A program made the translations under genes and the position numbers. A stretch of DNA of 7,091 bases from an uncultured Lachnospiraceae bacterium. GTDB lineage: Bacteria > Bacillota > Clostridia > Lachnospirales > Lachnospiraceae. How positions within the stretch are numbered: the first letter of the stretch is position 1; every line of letters starts with the position of its first letter. The stretch covers positions 1 to 7,091 of the forward strand of contig CAJTOO010000067.1 of assembly GCA_910577735.1 (NCBI GenBank), given 5' to 3'. This document shows, piece after piece, positions 1 through 6,251 of the stretch. The notes below the pieces were generated by a model. That model was not told the DNA's origin, did no database searches, and saw only the letters and a list, made by a program, of their open reading frames with translations.

Positions 1-55
1 GAAAAATTTGAGGTGCCCGGGCAGGCTATAAAAGAATTTACCTTTCAAAGCTGAT
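1..55 (+). repeat. Left copy of a perfect 55-bp terminal inverted repeat
   Basis: These 55 bases are the exact reverse complement of the last 55 bases of the window, and identity stops at base 56 (g on the left, c in the right copy). The repeat contains the 10-bp palindrome TGCCCGGGCA at 14-23, which has no loop or U-tract and is not a convincing terminator. Read inward from base 1, one frame is open for 17 codons (EKFEVPGQAIKEFTFQS) and ends in TGA at 52-54, one base before identity ends. This could be the 3' end of a repeated gene such as a transposase, but 17 open codons can occur by chance and I do not recognise the peptide. The repeat touches the window edge, so the true repeat may extend outward. 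It could equally be an IS end, a duplicated gene end or a recombination site. Confidence 0.95.
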
Positions 56-70
56 GACAAAGGATTTGTA

Positions 71-100
71 TTGCGTAAAATTAACCCTTTATGATATACT
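71..100 (+). promoter_or_regulatory. Sigma-A type promoter for glyA-hom(-lysC)
   Basis: A -35 box TTGCGT (71-76) is followed by an 18-bp spacer and a -10 box TATACT (95-100). An overlapping TATGAT at 90-95 is an alternative -10. The expected transcription start is near 107, giving a leader of about 40 nt before the glyA ATG at 147. The promoter begins 15 bp inside the terminal repeat. The promoter of the LUD gene lies at exactly the same distance from the other repeat copy. Confidence 0.6.
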
Positions 101-146
101 AACAGACAGTTGGGCAATGATAGCAATAGAAAGGCAGGAACAAGGA

Positions 147-1385
147 ATGTATTCATTTGATGAAGTGAGAAATGTAGACCCCGAAATAGCGCAGGCAATT
201 GTGGATGAACAGAATCGCCAGAACACGCATATAGAACTTATTGCATCTGAGAACTGGGTGAGTAAGGCAGTTATGGCAGCAATGGGAAGCCCTCTTACAA
301 ATAAGTATGCAGAAGGATATCCTGGCAAGAGATACTACGGCGGCTGTGAGTGCGTTGATGTGGTTGAAGAGCTGGCAAAAGAGCGGGCTAAAGAGTTATT
401 TGGCTGTGAGTACGTAAATGTACAGCCTCACTCCGGGGCGCAGGCTAACATGGCAGTGTTCTTTGCAGTGCTGGAGCCAGGGGATACATTCATGGGCATG
501 AACCTGGATCATGGCGGACATTTGTCCCATGGTTCACCGGTCAATATGTCAGGTAAATATTTTCACTGTGTACCTTATGGCGTCAACGATGATGGATTCC
601 TTGATTATGATAATGTGCGTAAGATTGCGCTGGAATGTAAACCGAAAATGATTGTGGCGGGAGCTTCTGCTTATGCCAGAACCATAGATTTTAAGAGATT
701 TAGGGAAATCGCAGATGAGGTTGGAGCCGTCTTAATGGTGGATATTGCCCATATCGCAGGTCTTGTGGCCACAGGACTTCATCCAAGTCCTATTCCTTAT
801 GCGCATGTGACTACCACAACAACCCACAAGACATTGCGTGGACCCCGTGGCGGTATGATTATGTCCAGCCAGGAAGTGGCTGATCAGTATAACTTTAACA
901 AGGCAATTTTCCCGGGGATCCAGGGTGGGCCGCTCATGCATGTGATAGCAGCGAAAGCGGTATGTTTTAAAGAAGCCTTGTCGGATGACTTTAAGACATA
1001 TATGAAGAATGTGGCTGATAATGCACAGGCACTGTGCAAGAGTCTGCAGGCCAGGGATATCAAGATTGTATCCGGGGGCACGGATAATCATCTGATGTTG
1101 GTAGATCTGACCAACTATGATCTGACTGGTAAAGCGGTGGAGAAACTTTTGGATCAGGCACATATTACGGCCAACAAGAATACAATCCCCAATGATCCCA
1201 AATCACCGTTTGTGACAAGCGGTATTCGTCTTGGCACGCCGGCAGCTACATCCAGAGGATTAAATACAGAGGATATGGATCAGGTGGCAGAAGCTGTGGC
1301 CATCGTGATCAAGGAAGGTGAAGCTGGCATTGAAAAGGCGCAGGCTATCATCAAGACACTGACGGACAAATATCCGTTAATTTAA
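147..1385 (+). CDS. glyA: Serine hydroxymethyltransferase
   Basis: This cytoplasmic PLP enzyme interconverts serine plus tetrahydrofolate with glycine plus 5,10-methylene-tetrahydrofolate, supplying glycine and one-carbon units. The 412-residue product has the usual bacterial length. Visible motifs are the N-terminal ELIASEN (30-36), NKYAEGYPGKRYYGG (52-66), VDIAHIAGL (198-206) and the PLP-lysine segment TTTTTHKTLRGPRGG, with K228 as the Schiff-base lysine. The frame is open from an ATG at 54, but I chose the ATG at 147. It has AGGA at 136-139 with 7-nt spacing, it starts the family-conserved sequence, and the upstream codons overlap the promoter at 71-100. It is first in an apparent operon, with hom 27 bp downstream. 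Nothing in it looks broken or unusual. Confidence 0.97.
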   Translation: MYSFDEVRNVDPEIAQAIVDEQNRQNTHIELIASENWVSKAVMAAMGSPLTNKYAEGYPGKRYYGGCECVDVVEELAKERAKELFGCEYVNVQPHSGAQANMAVFFAVLEPGDTFMGMNLDHGGHLSHGSPVNMSGKYFHCVPYGVNDDGFLDYDNVRKIALECKPKMIVAGASAYARTIDFKRFREIADEVGAVLMVDIAHIAGLVATGLHPSPIPYAHVTTTTTHKTLRGPRGGMIMSSQEVADQYNFNKAIFPGIQGGPLMHVIAAKAVCFKEALSDDFKTYMKNVADNAQALCKSLQARDIKIVSGGTDNHLMLVDLTNYDLTGKAVEKLLDQAHITANKNTIPNDPKSPFVTSGIRLGTPAATSRGLNTEDMDQVAEAVAIVIKEGEAGIEKAQAIIKTLTDKYPLI

Positions 1386-1412
1386 AGAGTACGTTTCTAA
1401 GGGAGAAAAGGC

Positions 1413-2618
1413 ATGATTCAAATCGCGGTATTAGGATATGGCACCGTAGGCAGCGGTGTGGTGGAAGTGATCGAGACCAATAAGGCAGACATCAATAAGA
1501 AGGCGGGGGAGAATCTTTCGGTTAAATATATTCTGGATCTTCGGGATTTTCCGGGAGACCCTTATGCGGACAAAGTGGTGCATGATTATAATATTATATT
1601 AAATGATCCGGAAGTAGCGGTCATCTGTGAGACCATGGGCGGTACAAAACCGGCTTATGATTTTACAAAGCAGGCACTTCTTCTGGGTAAAAGCGTATGC
1701 ACTTCCAACAAGGAACTGGTTGCGGCTCATGGGCCGGAACTGATTAAGATCGCCAGGGAGAATCATTGCAATTATTTATTTGAGGCCAGTGTGGGAGGCG
1801 GTATTCCCATTATCCGTCCTCTGAACTATTCATTGACAGCTGAAAAGATTGATGGTATCACAGGTATTTTGAATGGCACCACGAACTATATCCTGACGAA
1901 GATGGATAAAGAGGGCGCTGACTTTGAGGATGTACTAAAGGAGGCGCAGGATAAAGGATATGCAGAGAGAAACCCGGAGGCAGACGTGGAAGGATATGAT
2001 GCCTGCCGCAAGATCGCGATTCTTTCTTCCCTCATGTCTGGCAGGAATGTGAGATATGAGGAGATTTACACAGAGGGTATCACAAAGATTACCGCGGCAG
2101 ACTTTAAGTATGCCAAGCAGATGGGCAAGTCTATCAAACTGCTTGCCATGAGCAGGGATACAGAGAAGGGATTTTTTGCGATGGTAGCTCCGTTTATGAT
2201 TTCTAAGGAGCATCCGCTTTACAGCGTGAATGGTGTATTCAATGCTGTTTATGTGCATGGCAATATGCTGGGCGATTCCATGTATTACGGCAGAGGTGCG
2301 GGTAAACTTCCCACAGCCAGTGCGGTGGTATCTGATGTGGTGGACTGTGCAAGGCATCAGGGCAAAACCATTATGTGCTTCTGGGATGAGGAAAACGTGA
2401 ACGTTGCAGAAAGTTCCAGTGCAGAACGTAAATTCTTCGTGAGGGTCAGAGCAGACCAAAGAGAGTCGGCCATGGCAGCTTTTGGTTCCCTTGCAGAGGT
2501 GAATGTGGGGATGACAGAAGAATTTGCTTTTATGACACAGGTGATGTCTGAAAAGGAATTTAGTGAAAAGATAGAAAAAGCCGGCGGCTATTTGAACAGA
2601 ATCCGTATTATGGCATAG
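1413..2618 (+). CDS. hom: Homoserine dehydrogenase
   Basis: This enzyme reduces aspartate-4-semialdehyde to homoserine with NAD(P)H, the branch-point step toward threonine and methionine. The 401-residue product opens with a Rossmann nucleotide-binding loop, GYGTVGSG (8-15). It then shows TSNKELVA with K100, the GTTNYILTKM substrate-domain segment (155-164), and DVEGYDACRK (191-200) carrying the acidic residues and catalytic-type lysine K200. YYGRGAGKLPTASAVVSD follows at 291-308. The C-terminal regulatory part after about residue 338 is only some 60 residues. It looks like a shortened or divergent ACT-like region, and many Gram-positive homologues run longer, to around 430 residues. The start is supported by GGGAG at 1401-1405, 7 nt before the ATG. 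The 27-bp gap from glyA indicates cotranscription. Feedback control by threonine is possible but not visible. Confidence 0.96.
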   Translation: MIQIAVLGYGTVGSGVVEVIETNKADINKKAGENLSVKYILDLRDFPGDPYADKVVHDYNIILNDPEVAVICETMGGTKPAYDFTKQALLLGKSVCTSNKELVAAHGPELIKIARENHCNYLFEASVGGGIPIIRPLNYSLTAEKIDGITGILNGTTNYILTKMDKEGADFEDVLKEAQDKGYAERNPEADVEGYDACRKIAILSSLMSGRNVRYEEIYTEGITKITAADFKYAKQMGKSIKLLAMSRDTEKGFFAMVAPFMISKEHPLYSVNGVFNAVYVHGNMLGDSMYYGRGAGKLPTASAVVSDVVDCARHQGKTIMCFWDEENVNVAESSSAERKFFVRVRADQRESAMAAFGSLAEVNVGMTEEFAFMTQVMSEKEFSEKIEKAGGYLNRIRIMA

Positions 2619-2648
2619 AAGGCAGAATAGGTTTTAAAATATATAGCT

Positions 2649-2717
2649 GGAGCGTCATAGACCAGATGGATGGTTTACGCCAGTCTGGATTTGCGTTGCC
2701 ATGCGCAGAGACGCTTC
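2649..2717 (+). other. Candidate structured RNA between hom and lysC (three-way junction)
   Basis: The 114-bp gap between hom and lysC can fold into a closed junction. An outer helix pairs GGAGCGTC (2649-2656) with GACGCTTC (2710-2717), 8 bp including one G-U. A second arm pairs CCAGA (2662-2666) with TCTGG (2684-2688) and carries an inner TGG/CCA helix (2671-2673 with 2680-2682). A third short arm pairs TGCG (2692-2695) with CGCA (2704-2707). The lysC ribosome site (2723-2726) lies 5 nt after the outer helix and is not sequestered by it. The element matches no riboswitch class I can recognise, including the lysine riboswitch, which is much larger. It could be a regulatory leader, a processing or stability element, or chance pairing. 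I saw this fold by eye and have no covariation evidence. Confidence 0.3.
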
Positions 2718-2732
2718 GAAATGGAGAATATG

Positions 2733-4052
2733 ATGAATAAAGTAGTGAAGTTTGGCGGCAGTTCCCTTGCCAGTGCAGAGCAGTTTAAGAAAGTGGAGAT
2801 GATTATCCGTGCAGATAAAGAGCGGCGGTTTGTGGTGCCTTCTGCACCTGGAAAACGTTCTTCTGACGATACGAAGGTAACGGATATGCTCTATGCCTGC
2901 TATGAACTGGCAAAGAATGATCAGGATTTTTCAGAGCAGCTTCAGGCGATTAAGAACAGATATCTGGAGATTATAGCAGGGCTTTGTCTGGATCTCTCCC
3001 TGGAAGAAGAATTTCAGCTGATTGAGGAGAATTTCAAAAAGAAAGCCGGTGCAGACTATGCAGCTTCAAGAGGTGAATACTTAAATGGCATTATTATGGC
3101 GCAGTATCTTGGCTTTGCGTTTGTAGATGCTGCTGAGGTGATCCGCTTTAAAGAGGATGGTGAGTACGATCCGGAATTGACCAATCAGCTGATGCGGGAG
3201 CGCCTTTCGGCGGTAGAATCTGCGGTGGTGCCAGGGTTTTATGGAGCTTATGCGGATGGGACTGTCAGGACGTTTTCCAGAGGGGGCTCCGATATTACAG
3301 GTTCTATTGTTGCCAGGGCCATTAAAGCCAATGTCTATGAGAACTGGACGGATGTGTCAGGGTTTCTGATTGCGGATCCCAGGATTATCTATAAACCGGA
3401 AGGAATTGAGACAATTACATACAGGGAGCTGCGGGAGTTAGCATACATGGGGGCATCGGTTCTTCACGAGGATGCGATTTTCCCGGTAAGGAGCGAGGGA
3501 ATTCCGATTAACATCCGCAATACCAATGCGCCGGATGACCGGGGCACTTGGATTGTAGAGAGTACCTGTCAGAAATCTAAGTATGTAATCACCGGTATTG
3601 CGGGAAAACGTGGTTTCTGTGCGGTCAATATAGAGAAAGAGATGATGAACTCGGAGATTGGCTTCGGGCGTAAGGTATTGCAGGCTTTTGAAGAAAATGG
3701 AATTTCTTTCGAGCATGTGCCTTCAGGAATTGATACGATGACAGTGTTTGTGCATCAGGATGAGTTTATGCATAAGGAACAGCAGGTGGTGTCCGGCATT
3801 CACAGGCTGGCAGATCCTGATGCGATTGACATAGAGGCAGATCTTGCTCTGATTGCAGTGGTGGGTCGCGGCATGAAATCCACCCGCGGTACGGCAGGCA
3901 GGATATTTTCTGCCCTGGCGCATGCCAATGTCAATGTTAAGATGATCGATCAGGGCTCCAGTGAGCTGAATATTATCATTGGTGTAGCCAATGCAGATTT
4001 TGAGACTGCTATCAAAGCGATTTATGATATCTTTGTGCTGGCACAGATATAA
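2733..4052 (+). CDS. lysC: Aspartate kinase, monofunctional with tandem ACT domains
   Basis: Aspartate kinase phosphorylates aspartate with ATP, the committed step for lysine, threonine and methionine. The 439-residue product begins with the kinase motif KFGGSS (6-11). PSAPGKRSSDD (36-46) follows, then SRGGSDITG (182-190) and ENWTDVSGFLIADPR (203-217), which form the amino-acid kinase core. Two ACT-type regulatory regions follow at about 284-345 and 370-435, so allosteric feedback by an end-product amino acid is expected, though which one cannot be told. Several in-frame ATGs exist at 2670, 2721, 2730 and 2733. The one at 2733 has GGAG at 2723-2726 with 6-nt spacing and starts directly before the conserved kinase motif. 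The gene probably belongs to the glyA-hom operon, although the 114-bp gap leaves room for independent control. Asd, the enzyme between LysC and Hom, is absent from the window. Confidence 0.96.
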   Translation: MNKVVKFGGSSLASAEQFKKVEMIIRADKERRFVVPSAPGKRSSDDTKVTDMLYACYELAKNDQDFSEQLQAIKNRYLEIIAGLCLDLSLEEEFQLIEENFKKKAGADYAASRGEYLNGIIMAQYLGFAFVDAAEVIRFKEDGEYDPELTNQLMRERLSAVESAVVPGFYGAYADGTVRTFSRGGSDITGSIVARAIKANVYENWTDVSGFLIADPRIIYKPEGIETITYRELRELAYMGASVLHEDAIFPVRSEGIPINIRNTNAPDDRGTWIVESTCQKSKYVITGIAGKRGFCAVNIEKEMMNSEIGFGRKVLQAFEENGISFEHVPSGIDTMTVFVHQDEFMHKEQQVVSGIHRLADPDAIDIEADLALIAVVGRGMKSTRGTAGRIFSALAHANVNVKMIDQGSSELNIIIGVANADFETAIKAIYDIFVLAQI

Positions 4053-4102
4053 TTTATATACAGGATAATGATTTGCCGGGATATTCCATCGTACTTTTCG
4101 CC

Positions 4103-4152
4103 GGAGTGGTAAAGTCACATGCGGACTTCTCCTACACCTTTTTATACTTTTT
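4103..4152 (+). terminator. Possible weak terminator after lysC
   Basis: AAGTC (4112-4116) pairs with GACTT (4124-4128) around a 7-nt loop. GGAG (4103-4106) can add to the helix with CTCC (4129-4132) across a 5-nt left-side bulge. The stretch that follows, to about 4152, is T-rich (accTTTTTatacTTTTTT). The bulge and the delayed T-run make it imperfect. Its position between lysC and a gene with its own promoter supports termination here. Confidence 0.3.
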
Positions 4153-4174
4153 TGTACAATTGTATCAAAATTAT

Positions 4175-4209
4175 TTGTTTTTATGAAAGATTATGGTATA
4201 ATTATACCA
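4175..4209 (+). promoter_or_regulatory. Extended -10 promoter of the hydrogenase-chemotaxis gene, inside a palindrome
   Basis: A consensus TATAAT (4197-4202) is preceded by TGG (4194-4196), giving an extended -10 (TGnTATAAT). A poor -35, TTGTTT (4175-4180), lies 16 bp upstream. The predicted start is near 4209. The -10 lies within the perfect 16-bp palindrome TGGTATAATTATACCA (4194-4209), so a dimeric regulator bound there would block the promoter. No sigma-28 type chemotaxis promoter (GCCGATAA) is seen. The promoter call is fairly good; the operator role is inference. Confidence 0.6.
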
Positions 4210-4250
4210 ATGTTGGTTCGACAATAGTAGAATGTTGTAGGACAACATTG
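4208..4250 (+). promoter_or_regulatory. Repeated AATGTTG half-sites and dyad in the leader
   Basis: AATGTTGT (4231-4238) and ACAACATT (4242-4249) form a perfect 8-bp inverted repeat around AGG. A further half-site, CAATGTTG (4208-4215), lies 22 bp upstream in direct orientation. It can also pair with CAACATTG (4243-4250), giving two mutually exclusive leader hairpins. The group lies just downstream of the predicted transcription start. It could be a protein operator of roadblock type or an RNA switch between two stems. The function is inferred only from symmetry and position. Confidence 0.45.
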
Positions 4251-4282
4251 TGGATTATAGATGAGGTGTTTTGGAGGGAAGT

Positions 4283-6235
4283 ATGGCGAATCAACAATCA
4301 GAGGCCTTGGTGTATACCAACGGTCAGTGCGTGGGATGTCATAAGTGCATCTCAGTATGTCCTGTCCTGACGGCGAACCGGGCCGTGGAAGAGAATGGGC
4401 AGAATAGGATTATGGTGGATGGCAGTCAATGTATTGCCTGCGGAGCGTGTTTTGATGCCTGTGCCCATGGAGCGAGAAGTTATAACGATGACACAGAGCG
4501 TTTCTTTGAGGATTTACAAAGAGGGGAAAAAATATCTCTTTTACTGGCACCGGCTTTTCTGGCAAATTATCCAAAAGAGTATGCCACTGTTCTTGGCGGA
4601 CTGAAAAAGCTTGGTGTAAATCGTATCATAAGCATCAGTTTCGGTGCGGATATCACAACATGGGGATATATCAAATATATTACGGAGCATCATTTTACGG
4701 GCGGCATATCGCAGCCCTGTCCTGCCGTGGTGGGATATATTGAAAAGTATATCCCTGAGTTGATACCACGTCTTATGCCAGTACATTCTCCTATGATGTG
4801 TGGTGCTATTTATGTGAAGAAATACATGAAAGTGCCGGACAAACTGGCATTTATAAGTCCTTGTGTGGCAAAGAAGAATGAGATAGACGATCCGAATTGT
4901 GGCGGCTATGTCTCTTATAATGTGACATTCGATCATCTGATGAGGTATGTGAGGGAACACAATATCTCCGGTCCGGCAGTGCAGGATGAGATTGAATATG
5001 GTCTGGGGTCTATTTATCCGATGCCAGGTGGATTGAAAGAGAATGTCTATTGGTTCTGTGGCGAAGATATCTTTATCAGGCAGATTGAAGGCGAGAAACA
5101 TGCCTATGAATTTTTAGAGGATTATAAGAAGAGGGTACTTGGCAAAAAGGATCTGCCGTTTATGGTGGATGCGTTGAACTGTGCCAAAGGCTGTATCTAT
5201 GGTCCGGGTGTCGAGGAAGAAAAGAGCCGGTCTGATGATACTCTTTATGAACTGCAAAAGATCAGGGAAGCAAGCAAAAGGAATGATAAAAGGCATGCTT
5301 TCAGCAGGAAGCTTACACCAAAACAGAGACTTGCCAGGTTTAACAGGCAGTTTAAGAATCTGGATATTAATGATTTTATCAGATGTTATTCTGATAAGTC
5401 CAGAGGATTAGAAATCAGGCAGCCAGATACAATGCAGCTTGATGCAATCTTTGCATCCATGGATAAACGCACTGTCATGGAACAGGCGATGGATTGTTCC
5501 GCTTGTGGATATTCTACTTGTAAGGAGATGGCAATAGCCATTCATAATGGTTGTAATAATCAGAATAACTGCATTCAGTACATAAAGAGTAAAGTTGAGG
5601 AAGAGAGCAGGACTGCAAGACAGATGGCCTCAGAGGTGGAAGATAAGAATGAGGCTCTCAGGGCCAAAAACGATCAAATTGCGGATCTGATTGCGGTGGT
5701 GCAGGAGAACTTTGACAGTCTGGATATTTCCATCAGTGAAATGTCCATTGGCAATAACAGCAATGCAGAAGAGAGTACGGGGATTTCAGCCTCCATGAGC
5801 GAGGTGGTTACTTTCTGTGATCAGCTGAAGGAGGCTTTAGAGAAGATTCAGGAATTGCTTGTGAAGCTGGAGGAGAATAACGAAGAGATTACGAATGTGG
5901 CAGAAGAGACAAATCTTCTTGCACTTAATGCGAGTATAGAGGCGGCCAGGGCAGGAGAGTCAGGAAGAGGCTTTGCGATTATTGCAGAGAATATTAAGAA
6001 ACTGGCAGATTCTTCCAAGGATACGGCAAGTGACAGTGATTCCAATAAAGAACAGATTCAGGATGCAATCACGGGGCTGCTTGTGCAAGCAGGCAGATTG
6101 ATTGAGGTCATTGACGGTGTCAATGTGAGGGTGACCAATCTGGCAGCATCCACGGAGGAAATTGCAGCATCTGCAGATATGGTGAGTACAATCTCCTCTG
6201 ATCTGAAAGATAAGCTTACACAATTAAATTCATAA
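4283..6235 (+). CDS. Sensory [FeFe]-hydrogenase-like protein fused to a chemotaxis (MCP) signalling domain
   Basis: This is a likely soluble hydrogen or redox sensor for chemotaxis, 650 residues with no signal peptide or membrane segment. Domains run in order. A ferredoxin part carries C16/C19/C22/C26 and C50/C53/C56/C60. An H-cluster domain spans about 84-310, with QPCPAVV (C146), SPCVAKKNE (C194) and NCAKGC (C300, C304), matching the four H-cluster cysteines. A small Fe-S domain follows with C405/C408/C413 and C430. A coiled coil from about 432 then carries the MCP hairpin tip EETNLLALNASIEAARAGE (541-559) and the STEEIAAS segment (623-630). The usual proton-relay cysteine before the first ligand is proline (P145), and the two methionines that flank the catalytic cluster in CpI-type enzymes appear as S192 and L298. 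This favours sensing over turnover. The ATG at 4283 follows GGAGG (4273-4277); a TTG at 4271 overlaps that site and was rejected. The gene has its own promoter. Chemotaxis-linked group C [FeFe] proteins are, as I recall, a named but poorly studied class. Confidence 0.88.
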   Translation: MANQQSEALVYTNGQCVGCHKCISVCPVLTANRAVEENGQNRIMVDGSQCIACGACFDACAHGARSYNDDTERFFEDLQRGEKISLLLAPAFLANYPKEYATVLGGLKKLGVNRIISISFGADITTWGYIKYITEHHFTGGISQPCPAVVGYIEKYIPELIPRLMPVHSPMMCGAIYVKKYMKVPDKLAFISPCVAKKNEIDDPNCGGYVSYNVTFDHLMRYVREHNISGPAVQDEIEYGLGSIYPMPGGLKENVYWFCGEDIFIRQIEGEKHAYEFLEDYKKRVLGKKDLPFMVDALNCAKGCIYGPGVEEEKSRSDDTLYELQKIREASKRNDKRHAFSRKLTPKQRLARFNRQFKNLDINDFIRCYSDKSRGLEIRQPDTMQLDAIFASMDKRTVMEQAMDCSACGYSTCKEMAIAIHNGCNNQNNCIQYIKSKVEEESRTARQMASEVEDKNEALRAKNDQIADLIAVVQENFDSLDISISEMSIGNNSNAEESTGISASMSEVVTFCDQLKEALEKIQELLVKLEENNEEITNVAEETNLLALNASIEAARAGESGRGFAIIAENIKKLADSSKDTASDSDSNKEQIQDAITGLLVQAGRLIEVIDGVNVRVTNLAASTEEIAASADMVSTISSDLKDKLTQLNS

Positions 6236-6251
6236 TTTTTAGAGAAGGTTT

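Noticed and set aside
14..23. TGCCCGGGCA palindrome as an intrinsic terminator
   Set aside because: With no loop, only about 3 bp could pair in RNA, and no T-run follows closely.
54..146. Upstream ATG at 54 as the glyA start
   Set aside because: The extra 31 residues overlap the promoter and part of the repeat and have no family resemblance. The ATG at 147 has a proper ribosome site and the usual N-terminus.
2670..2732. ATG at 2670 or 2721 as the lysC start
   Set aside because: Neither has a spaced ribosome site. The added residues precede the conserved KFGGSS start and overlap the candidate RNA fold. ATG 2733 has GGAG at 6 nt.
2619..2732. Lysine riboswitch before lysC
   Set aside because: The 114-bp gap is too short for the roughly 175-nt five-helix lysine aptamer, and its conserved junction sequences are not seen.
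4271..4282. TTG at 4271 as the start of the sensor gene
   Set aside because: This TTG lies within the GGAGG ribosome site that serves the ATG at 4283.
4119..4370. Open frame of 83 codons across the promoter and start of the sensor gene
   Set aside because: It spans the promoter, the dyads and the beginning of a well-supported gene in another frame. It has no ribosome site and an unlikely composition.
4541..5101. Minus-strand open frame of 186 codons opposite the hydrogenase domain
   Set aside because: It is antisense to a gene with clear cluster motifs, its translation resembles no family, and it has no promoter or ribosome site. The same applies to the antisense frames at 732-1163, 1935-2459 and 3723-4118.
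4283..6235. Catalytic energy-metabolism [FeFe]-hydrogenase
   Set aside because: The relay cysteine is missing, the L1-L3 motifs are of sensor type, and a chemotaxis domain is fused at the C-terminus.
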